Source of the DNA: an uncultured Methylocystaceae bacterium
Lineage (GTDB): Bacteria; Pseudomonadota; Alphaproteobacteria; Rhizobiales; Beijerinckiaceae
Assembly (NCBI GenBank): GCA_937870755.1
Contig: CALMZV010000026.1
Span: forward strand, 124,001 to 188,000
Length of the DNA stretch: 64,000 nt
Direction of reading: 5' to 3'
Shown here one piece after another: positions 8,942-16,708 of this stretch; the first letter of the stretch is position 1, and each line of letters starts with the position of its first letter. Made by a program: the position numbers and the translations under genes. The notes under the pieces were generated by a model. The model was not told the DNA's origin. It was given only the letters and a program-made list of their open reading frames with translations, and ran no database searches.

Positions 8942-9550
8942 ATGGCGGAGGAAGGTTTGAAGGACGGGACGGGCGGGGGGCTGGAAGGGCTGACGCGCGC
9001 GGCCCGGGCGGCCGGCGGCGCGCCGCGCAATCTGCCACCCGTCCATCTCTGGAACCCGGACTATTGCGGCGAGATCGACATGCGGATCGCGCGCGACGGC
9101 ACGTGGTTCTACAACGGCTCGCCCATCGGCCGGCCGGCGCTGGTGCAATTGTTCTCCACCATCCTGCGCAAGGACCCCGAACGCTATGTGCTCGTCACGC
9201 CGGTCGAGCGCGTGGGCATCCAGGTGGACGACGCGCCGTTCCTCGGCGTGGAGTTGCAGCGCGGGGAAGGCCCGCGCGGGCAGGCGCTGCGGCTGCGCAC
9301 GAATGTCGAGGACTGGGTTGAGATCGACGCGGAGCATCCGCTGCGGTTCGAGCGCGGCGAGTCGGACGGTCTGAAACCCTATGTCCGCGTGCGGGCGGAT
9401 TTGTGGGCGCTGGTGAAACGCGCGCTGTTCTACGATCTCGTCGCGTGGGGCGAGACGCGCGAGATCGACGGCGTCGCCATGTTCGGCGTCGCCTCCAACG
9501 GCGCGTTCTTTCCGATGGCGGCGGCGGCGGAGATCGAAGCGTGGACGTGA
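8942..9550 (+). CDS. DUF1285 domain-containing protein
   Basis: A 202-aa cytoplasmic protein of the DUF1285 family, shown by PPVHLWNPDYCGEIDMRIARDG, WFYNGSPIGRPALVQLFSTIL, RKDPERYVLVTPVE and the C-terminal ALFYDLV followed by FGVASNGAFFPMG-type ending. Known structures of the family are two small beta-rich domains of unknown function, possibly in signalling. The ATG at 8942 was chosen because conserved sequence begins soon after it, although the frame is open further upstream. It is the first gene of a plus-strand operon and divergent from moxR. Confidence 0.88.
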   Translation: MAEEGLKDGTGGGLEGLTRAARAAGGAPRNLPPVHLWNPDYCGEIDMRIARDGTWFYNGSPIGRPALVQLFSTILRKDPERYVLVTPVERVGIQVDDAPFLGVELQRGEGPRGQALRLRTNVEDWVEIDAEHPLRFERGESDGLKPYVRVRADLWALVKRALFYDLVAWGETREIDGVAMFGVASNGAFFPMAAAAEIEAWT

Positions 9551-10182
9551 AGGAGCTTTCGTTCGACCCGATCGCGCGCGCCCGCGCGTTGCTGACGCTC
9601 GAGCCGGGCGCCGGCGGGCTGGGGCGCGGGCCGGCCGGCGACCATGCGCTCAATCCGGGACAGATCGAGGTGGAGACGGCGCTCGCGGTCGCCAAACCGG
9701 CGGCGGTGCTGATCGGACTGATCGCGCGGCCGGACGGGGCGACGGTGCTGCTGACCGAGCGGGCGACGCATCTGCGTTCGCATTCCGGGCAGGTGGCGTT
9801 TCCCGGCGGCAAGATCGACCCGCAGGACGCGGGGCCCATCGCCGCCGCGCTGCGCGAGGCGCAGGAAGAAATCGGGCTCGACCCGCGCCATGTGGAGCCG
9901 TTCGGCCTGCTCGAACCCTATCTGTCGGGATCGGGCTATCGCATCACGCCGGTGGTCGCCGAAATCCACGCGCCGTTCGATCTCGCGATCAATCATCACG
10001 AGGTGGCGGACGTGTTCGAGACGCCGCTCGAGTTTCTGCTCGAACCCGGCAACCACAAGCGCCAGTCGCGCGAATGGCAGGGCGTGATGCGCCACTATTA
10101 CGAAATGCCGTGGAAGAATCGCTACATCTGGGGCGTGACGGCCGGCATCCTGCGGCATTTCTACGAGAGGCTCATTCCCTGA
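9547..10182 (+). CDS. Nudix hydrolase, CoA pyrophosphatase type
   Basis: A 211-aa Nudix protein. The Nudix box is clear at about residues 90-112: PGGKIDPQDAGPIAAALREA then QEEIGL, fitting the GX5EX7REUXEEXGU pattern with the small insertion typical of CoA pyrophosphatases. Before it stands the RSHSGQVAFPGG sequence and after it YRITPVV, both characteristic of the CoA diphosphatase subfamily. It should cleave CoA or acyl-CoA to 3',5'-ADP and phosphopantetheine. The start is taken as the GTG at 9547 in a 4-bp GTGA overlap with DUF1285, like other gene pairs in this window; GTG 9541 is an alternative. The stop overlaps the next ATG by one base. Confidence 0.9.
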   Translation: MKELSFDPIARARALLTLEPGAGGLGRGPAGDHALNPGQIEVETALAVAKPAAVLIGLIARPDGATVLLTERATHLRSHSGQVAFPGGKIDPQDAGPIAAALREAQEEIGLDPRHVEPFGLLEPYLSGSGYRITPVVAEIHAPFDLAINHHEVADVFETPLEFLLEPGNHKRQSREWQGVMRHYYEMPWKNRYIWGVTAGILRHFYERLIP

Positions 10183-10442
10183 TGGCGCGCGCCTGGATCG
10201 AACCGGTCCTGCTGTTTCTCACCCCGTTCGCGCTCTATGCGCTCTATCTTGTCGCGCGCCGGCGCATGCCGCACAGCACGCATCACTGGTCGCCGGCCGC
10301 GGTCGCGGCGCTGACGGTCGCGGGGTTGTGCCTGGCCATCGGCGGCCTGGTGCTGATCGGCGCGAAACAGCCGCGCGAACAGGGCGCCTACCGGCCGGCG
10401 CATATCGAGAACGGCAGGCTGGTGCCGGGGCGGTTCGAATGA
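10182..10442 (+). CDS. DUF6111 family small membrane protein
   Basis: An 86-aa protein with two transmembrane helices (about residues 5-24 and 38-60) and the conserved tail RPAHIENGRLVPG. This small protein sits between the Nudix hydrolase and the CCA-adding enzyme in many Hyphomicrobiales, and is annotated there as DUF6111. Its ATG shares one base with the preceding TGA, and its stop overlaps cca by 4 bp. Its function is unknown; the fixed position suggests co-expression rather than a known role in tRNA maturation. Confidence 0.8.
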   Translation: MARAWIEPVLLFLTPFALYALYLVARRRMPHSTHHWSPAAVAALTVAGLCLAIGGLVLIGAKQPREQGAYRPAHIENGRLVPGRFE

Positions 10443-11689
10443 CCGGGCTGGCGGGGCTGCTGGCCGAACCGCGCCTGCAACGACTGCTCGCCGTTCTCGA
10501 CGGCGACGGCGAGGAGACGCGCGTCGTCGGCGGGGCGGTGCGCAACGCGCTCATCGACGCGCCGGTGGAGGACGTCGATCTGGCGACCACCGCCCATCCC
10601 GACGAGGTCACGCGGCGGGCGAAGGCGGCCGGGTTCCGGCCTGCGCCGACCGGCTACGATCATGGCACGATCACGGTCGTGGTCGAGCGCAAACCGTTCG
10701 AGGTGACGACGCTGCGCGCCGATGTCGAGACCTTCGGGCGCCATGCGAAGGTCGAGTACGGACGCGATTTTTCCGCCGACGCGCGCCGGCGCGACTTCAC
10801 CATCAATTCCATGTCGCTGTCGCGCGACGGGCGCGTGCACGACCCGCTCGGCGGGCAGGCGGACCTGGCGGCGCGGCGCGTGCGCTTCATCGGCGACGCG
10901 CGCGCGCGCATCGAGGAGGATTATCTGCGCATCCTGCGCTTCTTCCGGTTTCACGCCGCCTATGGCGAGGGGCCGCTCGACGCGGAGGGCCTTTCGGCCG
11001 TCATCGCGGAGCGCGCGGGATTGCGGCGGCTGTCGGCCGAACGCGTGCGCGCGGAAATGCTCAAGCTGCTCGGCGCGCGACGCGCGGGCGACGTCGTGCG
11101 CGAGGCGGCGGAGACCGGCGTGCTCGAAATATTGCTGGGCGCCGTCGCCCGTCCCCTCCGCCTCGAACGGCTCATCGCGCAGGACGGCGCGCCCGACGCC
11201 GTTCTGCGGCTCGGCGCGCTCTGCGTCTGCGTGCGCGAGGACGCCGACCGGCTGCGCGAACGATTGCGTCTGTCCAATCTCGAACATCGCCGGCTGCGGG
11301 CGGCGATCGAGATCGTCGAAGCCATGCGCAGCGAGCGACAGCCGCCGCAGGGCGCGCGGCTCGGCGCGCTCGTGCTGGCCCACGGCGCCGGCGCGGTCGC
11401 GGACGCGCTGCGGCTGGGGATGGCCGAAAACCGTCCGGAACAGGCACCAGCCTGGCGCGCCGCGCTCGCCGCGCTCGATCACTACGCCGGCCTGAAGCTG
11501 CCGGTGTCGGGCGAGGACTTCAAGAAACGTGGCCTGACGGAGGGGCGCGCAATCGGCGCGGCGCTCAAATATCTGCAGGCGCAATGGATACGCGCGGGCT
11601 TCCCGCGCGAGCCGGGCGAAATCGCGCGGCTGATCGATGAGGCGGCGCGGCAGGCCGCGCGTTCCGCGAACGGGGAGGATGAGACATGA
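10439..11689 (+). CDS. cca: CCA tRNA nucleotidyltransferase
   Basis: A 416-aa class II nucleotidyltransferase that adds or repairs the 3' CCA end of tRNAs. The polymerase head is at about residues 28-55 with GGAVRNALIDAPVEDVDLAT (GG motif and DxD metal site), followed by the RRRDFTINSM and DPLGGQADLAARRVRFIGD motifs. The template-binding EEDYLRILRFFRFHA is near 160. The usual GGxVRD has Asn in place of Asp, a common alphaproteobacterial variant. There is no HD phosphohydrolase domain. The gene is embedded in a tightly overlapping operon (ATGA at both ends). Confidence 0.95.
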   Translation: MTGLAGLLAEPRLQRLLAVLDGDGEETRVVGGAVRNALIDAPVEDVDLATTAHPDEVTRRAKAAGFRPAPTGYDHGTITVVVERKPFEVTTLRADVETFGRHAKVEYGRDFSADARRRDFTINSMSLSRDGRVHDPLGGQADLAARRVRFIGDARARIEEDYLRILRFFRFHAAYGEGPLDAEGLSAVIAERAGLRRLSAERVRAEMLKLLGARRAGDVVREAAETGVLEILLGAVARPLRLERLIAQDGAPDAVLRLGALCVCVREDADRLRERLRLSNLEHRRLRAAIEIVEAMRSERQPPQGARLGALVLAHGAGAVADALRLGMAENRPEQAPAWRAALAALDHYAGLKLPVSGEDFKKRGLTEGRAIGAALKYLQAQWIRAGFPREPGEIARLIDEAARQAARSANGEDET

Positions 11690-12372
11690 GCGCGAGGTTT
11701 TTCGCTTCCGTCGCACTGGCCGCCTCGATGTCGGCGCCGTTGGCGGCGCAGGCGCAGACGGCGCCCTCGCAGGCGGAACTGGCCGCCTATGCCGGATTGC
11801 ACGCGGCCGCCGCCAGGGACGACGCGACGGAGATCGCGCGGCTCGCCCGCTCGGGCGCGACGCTCGATGCGACCGACGCGCGAGGGCGCACGCCGTTCCA
11901 CGTGGCGGCGCATTTCGGCCGGCGCGCGGCGATGCGGGCGCTGGCCAAGGCGGGCGCCAACGTGCGCGCGCTCGATGGCGACCGATACGACGCCATCACC
12001 ATCGCGGCGGTGCGCGACGACGAGCAGACGATGCGGCTGGCGCTCGACCTCGGCGGCGATCCGCGCGCCGTCACCTCGCCCTATGACGGCACGGCGCTGA
12101 TCGCGGCCGCCCATCTCGGTCACGACGGCGTGGTGCGCGCGCTGATCGCGGCCGGCGGGCCGCTCGACCATGTCAACAATCTCGGCTGGACGGCGCTGAT
12201 CGAGGCGGTGATTCTGGGGCAGGGCGGGCCCCGCCATGTGGCGACGGTGAAGGCGCTGGTGGAAGCCGGCGCGAACGCGCGGCTGGCCGACCGCTCCGGC
12301 GCGACGCCGTTGCAGCTCGCCGAGTCGCGCGGCTATCGCGCGATGGTGGAGCTTCTGCGCATGGCGCGCTAG
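11686..12372 (+). CDS. Secreted ankyrin-repeat protein
   Basis: A 228-aa protein with a Sec signal peptide (ASVALAASMSAPLAAQAQ, cleavage near residue 23) and about five ankyrin repeats between residues 38 and 225, e.g. GRTPFHVAAHFGRRAAMRAL, GTALIAAAHLGHDGVVRALI and GATPLQLAESRGYRAMVELL. It should act in the periplasm as a protein-binding scaffold. Bacterial periplasmic ankyrin proteins are often linked to oxidative-stress protection (family knowledge), but no partner is visible here. Its ATG overlaps the cca stop by 4 bp. Confidence 0.9.
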   Translation: MSARFFASVALAASMSAPLAAQAQTAPSQAELAAYAGLHAAAARDDATEIARLARSGATLDATDARGRTPFHVAAHFGRRAAMRALAKAGANVRALDGDRYDAITIAAVRDDEQTMRLALDLGGDPRAVTSPYDGTALIAAAHLGHDGVVRALIAAGGPLDHVNNLGWTALIEAVILGQGGPRHVATVKALVEAGANARLADRSGATPLQLAESRGYRAMVELLRMAR

Positions 12373-12402
12373 AATGTTTCATCGCGTCGCGTCGAGAGCA
12401 GT

Positions 12403-12651
12403 ATGAGTATCGAGCGCAAGGGTCCGGCCGAACTCGCCCGCAGGCTGAGCGCACGCGCCCGTGCGCAGGGCGCGGCGAAAGCGTGGCGGCGCGAAACCTA
12501 TCTGCTGCCGCGCGATGCCGCGCGCGCCAAGGCGCGCGAATGGTTCGACCGTTTTCCCAAAGCCGCCTACATGACCGAGATCGAGTTCTGGCGCGAGACG
12601 GACGACGGCGAGATCGAATTCACCATCCGGCGTCTGCCGAGCGCGGACTGA
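12403..12651 (+). CDS. Small conserved protein of unknown function
   Basis: An 82-aa, strongly basic, soluble protein. The N-terminal half is Arg/Ala-rich helix and the C-terminal half reads AYMTEIEFWRETDDGEIEF, which could form a short beta hairpin. I do not recognise a named family. It follows the ankyrin gene by 30 bp and ends one base before a convergent SDR gene, with no room for a separate terminator. Position, composition and a clean start support a real gene. Confidence 0.65.
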   Translation: MSIERKGPAELARRLSARARAQGAAKAWRRETYLLPRDAARAKAREWFDRFPKAAYMTEIEFWRETDDGEIEFTIRRLPSAD

Positions 12652-12652
12652 C

Positions 12653-13384
12653 TCAGGCCAGATGCTGCCCGCCGTCGACCGCGATCATCTGGCCGGTGAC
12701 GCTGCGCGCGCGCATGAGCCATGCGACGGCGTCGGCGATCTCGCGCGCATCCGGCGCTCGGGCGAGCGGCAGGCCCGCCACTTCGGCCGCGAATCCCGCC
12801 TCGCCCTCGTGCGCGTTCGGCAGGACCGGGCCGGGGCCGACGGCGTTCACGCGCACGCGCGGCGCGAAGGCTTGCGCGAGCGTGCGGGTCGCCGACCACA
12901 GGGCGGATTTCGAAATGGCGTAGGTGAAATAATCGGGGCCCGGGCGCAGCACGCGCTGGTCGAGGATGTTGACGACGCCGGCGCCCGGCGGCGCCTGCGC
13001 CGCGAAATGCTGCGCCAGCAGCAAAGGCGCGCGCAGATTGACCGCGATATGCCGGTCGAACCCCAGGGCCTCGAAACTGGCCGGCTCGTCCGGCTCGAAC
13101 ACCGATGCGTTGTTGACGAGGCAGGCGAGCGGACCGAACGTCGCGCTTGCCTTCTCGATCAGGGCGCCCGCGGCGCCGGCCTCGGCGAGATCGGCGACGA
13201 CGACGGCGGCCCTCAGACCGCGCGCCACCAGCGCGTCCGCAAGGCCTTGCGCCTCCGCCGCCGACCGCGCGCTCGTGTGGACGACCGTCGGCCACCCGTC
13301 GGCCGCAAGGCGTTCGACGATCGCCCGGCCGATCCGGCGCGCCGCGCCGGTCACCAGCGCCGCGCCCGCGGGACCGTCGGCCAT
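12653..13384 (-). CDS. SDR oxidoreductase, FolM/pteridine-reductase-like
   Basis: A 243-aa Rossmann-fold short-chain dehydrogenase. The cofactor loop is TGAARRIGRAI; the Arg-Arg-Ile-Gly form instead of GxGxxG is typical of pteridine or dihydromonapterin reductases and implies NADPH. Other motifs are NNAS and, at the active site, YAISK (YxxxK); the usual Ser is replaced around VVNILDQRV, as in that subfamily. The C-terminus has the GQMIAVDGGQHL sequence. Likely role: reduction of dihydropteridines as a minor folate enzyme. The exact substrate is inferred. It is convergent with the small gene at 12403 and starts beside a long AT-rich gap. Confidence 0.85.
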   Translation of the reverse strand: MADGPAGAALVTGAARRIGRAIVERLAADGWPTVVHTSARSAAEAQGLADALVARGLRAAVVVADLAEAGAAGALIEKASATFGPLACLVNNASVFEPDEPASFEALGFDRHIAVNLRAPLLLAQHFAAQAPPGAGVVNILDQRVLRPGPDYFTYAISKSALWSATRTLAQAFAPRVRVNAVGPGPVLPNAHEGEAGFAAEVAGLPLARAPDAREIADAVAWLMRARSVTGQMIAVDGGQHLA

Positions 13385-13716
13385 CTTCCCCTCCCATGCC
13401 TTCGCGCGTCAAAATAGACCGGGCGCGGCGGCTCGCCAAACGTCCGCGCGCGCGCTTTAACAATTTATTATCCAAGCTATTTCGCCGTCTGTGCGGGTGT
13501 TGTTTGGCCCATAGCCCGCCTTTTCATGTCAAAATCCAATCTCATCCAAACGATGAACGATATTATTCGAATTGATCGCATTCTTAAATTTTCTGCCATC
13601 TTCCGCCTTATTTTGCCAAGCTATGGCGGGGCGGGAAAGTAAGCAAATCGTAACCTGAATAATTATACTTGCGTTCAACAAGACGGCCACGGCCGCTTGC
13701 CGCAAGGAGAACGGTT
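13385..13716. other. AT-rich intergenic region with promoter for the outer-membrane protein
   Basis: This 332-bp gap is clearly more AT-rich than the rest of the window, especially 13458-13475 and 13535-13670. I see no open frame, tRNA or CRISPR repeat in it. It separates two divergent genes, so it should hold both promoters. Near the right end there is a -10-like TATACT (13664-13669). The middle part could hold regulator sites or a small RNA, but nothing specific can be named. Confidence 0.6.
13664..13669 (+). promoter_or_regulatory. Putative -10 box of the outer-membrane protein gene
   Basis: TATACT lies 48 bases before the ATG at 13717, in an AT-rich context rare in this window. The position 17 bases upstream reads AAGCAA, so the -35 is weak. 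A good ribosome-binding site AAGGAGA is at 13704-13710. Confidence 0.45.
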
Positions 13717-14412
13717 ATGAAGGCAAGATTTCTGGCGAGCGTCGCGCTGATCGCGCTGGCGACCACGGGCGCGGTGAACATTGCGGGGGCGGCCGACCTG
13801 CCGAGCCGCGGCGCGCCGCGCGGCGATTATCTGGCGCCGCCGCCGGTCTTCTCCTGGACCGGCTTCTATCTCGGCCTCAACGCCGGCTACGGCTGGGGTT
13901 CGTTCACGCAGGGCGGCGGGCAGTTGTTCGGCAAGCCCAGCGGCTTCCAGGGCGGCGTCACCGGCGGCTTCAACTATCAGATCGGGCAGAATTTCGTGCT
14001 GGGCCTGGAGGGCGACTGGGATCTGACGGCGATCAACGCCAAGCAGGATCTCCCCTTCTTCGGTTTCAACGGCAAGGGCCAGCTCAACAGCCTGGCGACG
14101 GTGCGCGCGCGCGCCGGTTTCGCCGCCGACCGCGCGCTCATCTTCCTGACGGGCGGTCTGGCGATGGGGTCGGTCACCGCCAACGTCAACGACTGGCGCG
14201 CCGTGCCGTTCTTCGGCTCGCAATCGACCTTCAACGCCGGCTGGGCGCTGGGCGCGGGTCTGGAATACGCCTTCACGAACAAGATTTCGGCCAAGGCCGA
14301 ATATCTGTTCACCTCGCTCAGCTCGAAGGACTATTTCCATTTCTCGCCCGACTGGTCGACGACCGGTCTCAACGTGTCCAACGTGCGGTTCGGCGTGAAT
14401 TATCACTTCTAG
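13717..14412 (+). CDS. Outer-membrane beta-barrel protein, Omp25/Omp31-like
   Basis: A 231-aa protein with a Sec signal peptide (FLASVALIALATTGA, cleavage after GAA near residue 26), a short proline-rich linker, then an eight-stranded porin-like barrel. Barrel signatures are WTGFYLGLNAGYGWG, GGVTGGFNYQIGQNFVLGLE near 75-95 and a final VRFGVNYHF ending in aromatic Phe as Bam-dependent proteins do. Related abundant proteins of Hyphomicrobiales anchor the outer membrane. The ATG has an AAGGAGA Shine-Dalgarno 6 bp upstream, a TATACT box before that and a strong terminator after the stop, so it is a single-gene, well expressed unit. Confidence 0.93.
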   Translation: MKARFLASVALIALATTGAVNIAGAADLPSRGAPRGDYLAPPPVFSWTGFYLGLNAGYGWGSFTQGGGQLFGKPSGFQGGVTGGFNYQIGQNFVLGLEGDWDLTAINAKQDLPFFGFNGKGQLNSLATVRARAGFAADRALIFLTGGLAMGSVTANVNDWRAVPFFGSQSTFNAGWALGAGLEYAFTNKISAKAEYLFTSLSSKDYFHFSPDWSTTGLNVSNVRFGVNYHF

Positions 14413-14432
14413 TTCCGCGGGAAGGCTCCGCG

Positions 14433-14465
14433 GCGCCCGGCGAAGCGATTCGTCGGGCGCTTTTT
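14433..14465 (+). terminator. Rho-independent terminator of the outer-membrane protein gene
   Basis: An 11-bp stem (GCGCCCGGCGA pairing with TCGTCGGGCGC, one G-T wobble) with a 6-base loop, followed by TTTTT at 14461-14465. It starts 20 bases after the stop codon. The T run abuts the stop of the convergent rlmJ gene. Confidence 0.85.
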
Positions 14466-15301
14466 CATGCGATCATGCGAAATGCGCCGGCGCCGGGCGC
14501 CCGTTCCATCAGTCGCACGAGGGTCGGCAGAATGCGCTCGGCCTCGCCGGCGAGCGTGAACGGCGGATTGACCAGCGCCAGCCCGTTGCTCGTCAGCCCA
14601 TCGGCCGACATCGGCGCCACGGCGCATTCGAGCGTCAGGAGGCGCGTCGCGCCGGCCGCGCGCAACGCGGCGGTGAGCTTCTCGCTCGTGCGCGCGGCCT
14701 TGACCGGAAACCACAGCGCATAGACGCCGGTCGGCCATTTGCGGAACGCCTGCGCGAAGGCCGCCCCGAGACGGTCCAATTCGTCCGTGGCCTCGAACGG
14801 CGGATCGATCAGCACGAGACCGCGCCGCTCGGGCGGCGGCAGGAAGGCGTTCAGCCCCGACCAGCCGTCGAGCGCGAGCGTCTTGATGCGCCGGTCGCGC
14901 GCGAATCGTTTCCGCAGCGCGGCGAATGTCGCCTCGTGTTTCTCGCAGAACAGCGCGCGGTCCTGCGGGCGCATGAGCTTTTGCGCGATCAGCGGCGATC
15001 CGGGATAGAGCGCGGGGCGCCCCTGCGCGTCGCGTGGCCCGAGAAGCGCGAGCCATGGCGCGATGAGCGGCCAGGCGGGGTCGTCCTCGCGCAGCGCCGC
15101 GAGGCGGCCGACGCCGCCGCGCCATTCGCCGGTGCGCGCGGCCTCCGTGCTGGCAAGATCGTAGGCGCCTTCGCCCGCATGCGTGTCGATCACGCGGAAC
15201 GCGCTCTCCTTCAACGCGAGATAGGACAGGAGGCGCACGAGAAAGACGTGCTTGAACACGTCGGCGAAATTGCCGGCGTGGAAGGCGTGGCGGTAGTTCA
15301 C
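14465..15301 (-). CDS. rlmJ: 23S rRNA (adenine(2030)-N6)-methyltransferase RlmJ
   Basis: A 278-aa methyltransferase, the same length as the E. coli enzyme (280 aa). The N-terminal NYRHAFHAGNFADVFKH is the hallmark of RlmJ and sets the start at the GTG at 15301. The SAM-binding motif is VIDTHAGEGAYDL, and the catalytic motif is DPPFE (NPPY class, at about residue 165). It methylates A2030 of 23S rRNA. It begins only 4 bp after the stop of the RNase T2 gene on the same strand, so both are probably co-transcribed. Confidence 0.93.
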   Translation of the reverse strand: MNYRHAFHAGNFADVFKHVFLVRLLSYLALKESAFRVIDTHAGEGAYDLASTEAARTGEWRGGVGRLAALREDDPAWPLIAPWLALLGPRDAQGRPALYPGSPLIAQKLMRPQDRALFCEKHEATFAALRKRFARDRRIKTLALDGWSGLNAFLPPPERRGLVLIDPPFEATDELDRLGAAFAQAFRKWPTGVYALWFPVKAARTSEKLTAALRAAGATRLLTLECAVAPMSADGLTSNGLALVNPPFTLAGEAERILPTLVRLMERAPGAGAFRMIA

Positions 15302-15305
15302 AACG

Positions 15306-16103
15306 TCAGAGCGGCGCCGGCACGCGAATGTCGCGCGCGCGGCAGGACTTGCGCGCAACCTCGGGGCAGGGGCGGAAATCGCGCAGGTCCTTCGAGAAAC
15401 AAACGCGCACTTCCTGCAGCACGCCGGCCCTGCAGCCGACAGCCGCCATGCCGGGGCGCAGACGCGGATTGGCCTCCTCGAACGCGCGCAGAACATCCAT
15501 CGGCGTCACGTGCGCGTCCGTGCGCATGGACGAGAATCGCCCCGGAATGCGGACTTGCTCGCGCGCACGGCGCACGTCGGCGAAATATTCGCCCGGTCCC
15601 TTGCCGGAACAGGTTCCGTGCTTGCGCCATTCGTAACGCGCCAGCCCCTCGTCGGGAAAAAGCCCCTGCACGTTGTCGAGGGCGGCGCGCGGCAGCGGCC
15701 GGTCGAAGGCGCTGCAATTTTCGGGAAACCCGCGTTCGTATTGCGGCCAAAGACCATGCACGACGAAGCCCGCGCCGGCGCCCGGCGCGCATTGCCGGCG
15801 CGCCTTTTGCGCGCCGCCGAGCTCGCAGAAGCCGGCCGACCACGAGAGCGCCAGTACGTAGAAGTCGAAATCGCCGTCGCCGCCGCGCCGCGCGCGCCCG
15901 AAATCGCGGTCCTCGCCGCGCTCGTAACGGGGGCGGAAGCCGCCGCCGTCCTCACGCTGATAGCGGGGCTGAAAGCCGCCGTCCTCGCGTTGATAGCGCG
16001 GCTGGAAGCCGCTCGGCCGTTCGCTCCACTGGGCGGCGGCGGGCGCGGTCAGGCCGAACGCCAGCGCGGCTGCGATGGCAAGGCGCACGTTGCGAAGGGT
16101 CAT
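15306..16103 (-). CDS. Ribonuclease T2 family protein, secreted
   Basis: A 265-aa protein with a Sec signal peptide (AIAAALAFGLTAPAAAQ, cleavage near 25). The two catalytic segments of RNase T2 are intact: FVVHGLWPQYE (CAS1) and YEWRKHGTCSG (CAS2), both with the catalytic His. Eight or so cysteines in the mature part would form the usual disulfides. It should cut RNA endonucleolytically in the periplasm or outside. Odd feature: between signal peptide and catalytic domain there is a repeated FQPRYQREDGG segment, two near-identical copies and a diverged third. The gene follows a small secreted-protein gene by 11 bp. Confidence 0.93.
   Translation of the reverse strand: MTLRNVRLAIAAALAFGLTAPAAAQWSERPSGFQPRYQREDGGFQPRYQREDGGGFRPRYERGEDRDFGRARRGGDGDFDFYVLALSWSAGFCELGGAQKARRQCAPGAGAGFVVHGLWPQYERGFPENCSAFDRPLPRAALDNVQGLFPDEGLARYEWRKHGTCSGKGPGEYFADVRRAREQVRIPGRFSSMRTDAHVTPMDVLRAFEEANPRLRPGMAAVGCRAGVLQEVRVCFSKDLRDFRPCPEVARKSCRARDIRVPAPL
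15943..16008 (-). repeat. 33-bp tandem repeat inside the RNase T2 gene
   Basis: Two adjacent 33-bp units (15943-15975 and 15976-16008) differ at only a few positions and encode GGFQPRYQRED-type repeats. A third, more diverged unit lies directly before, at about 15910-15942. The unit length is a multiple of three, so copy number can change without breaking the frame. Confidence 0.85.
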
Positions 16104-16114
16104 GAAAGAATCCG

Positions 16115-16585
16115 TTACGGCCGCGCCGCGCGGCATTCGTCGCCGAAGGCGCGATTGCGGTCGAGCCCGTCCACGCACCATTGCACGCCAAAGCCCAGCA
16201 CGCCGAGCCAGCCCATTTTCTCGACGATCGCGAAATTGACCTTGCGCGCGGAACCGTCGTTGAACAGCGCGCGCGCCATGCAATAGCGGCGCGGAATGAA
16301 ATCGAGACCCGGCGAGCGCATGCCGATCTCGGCGATACGGTCGTAGGCGGCGATGGCCAGTCCCGATTCCCAATAGCGATCCTCGCGCGACTGGAAGCGC
16401 GACGAGATGGTCGAGAGCACCGACGGATCGTTGCAGGCGGGCAACCGGCCCGAGAACGAGTATTCGCGCCGTTCGGCCGGAACCATCGGTCGGGCGAGCG
16501 CCGCCTGCGCGCCGCACAGGAGCGCGAGCGCGGCCAGAAGCGCGCGGCGGCCGCGCTTTGCGCGAAGAAGCGAAGTCGAATCCAT
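16115..16585 (-). CDS. Secreted protein of unknown function upstream of RNase T2
   Basis: A 156-aa protein with a signal peptide (RRALLAALALLCGAQAALA, cleavage near 32). The mature part has four cysteines that could form two disulfides (ACNDP, RYCMA, VQWCVDG, DECRAA). It lies 11 bp upstream of the RNase T2 gene on the same strand, and this pair occurs together in Hyphomicrobiales as far as I recall. No enzyme motif is seen. It might be a cofactor, inhibitor or folding partner of the RNase, but that is only inference from position. Confidence 0.75.
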   Translation of the reverse strand: MDSTSLLRAKRGRRALLAALALLCGAQAALARPMVPAERREYSFSGRLPACNDPSVLSTISSRFQSREDRYWESGLAIAAYDRIAEIGMRSPGLDFIPRRYCMARALFNDGSARKVNFAIVEKMGWLGVLGFGVQWCVDGLDRNRAFGDECRAARP

Positions 16586-16708
16586 GAGCGCGCCCGTGAT
16601 GAAAGCGGGGGCCGGCGACCCCCTGGTAAACCGGCGCGGACGATGCGTCGACCGCGCGCGGGCGTCAAGACTCGAAAACCGAAGCCGGAGGCTGCGCCGG
16701 CGCCGCTT

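Noticed and set aside
16586-16708. Possible RNA gene between two minus-strand genes
   Set aside because: No tRNA shape, no strong hairpin and no promoter seen.
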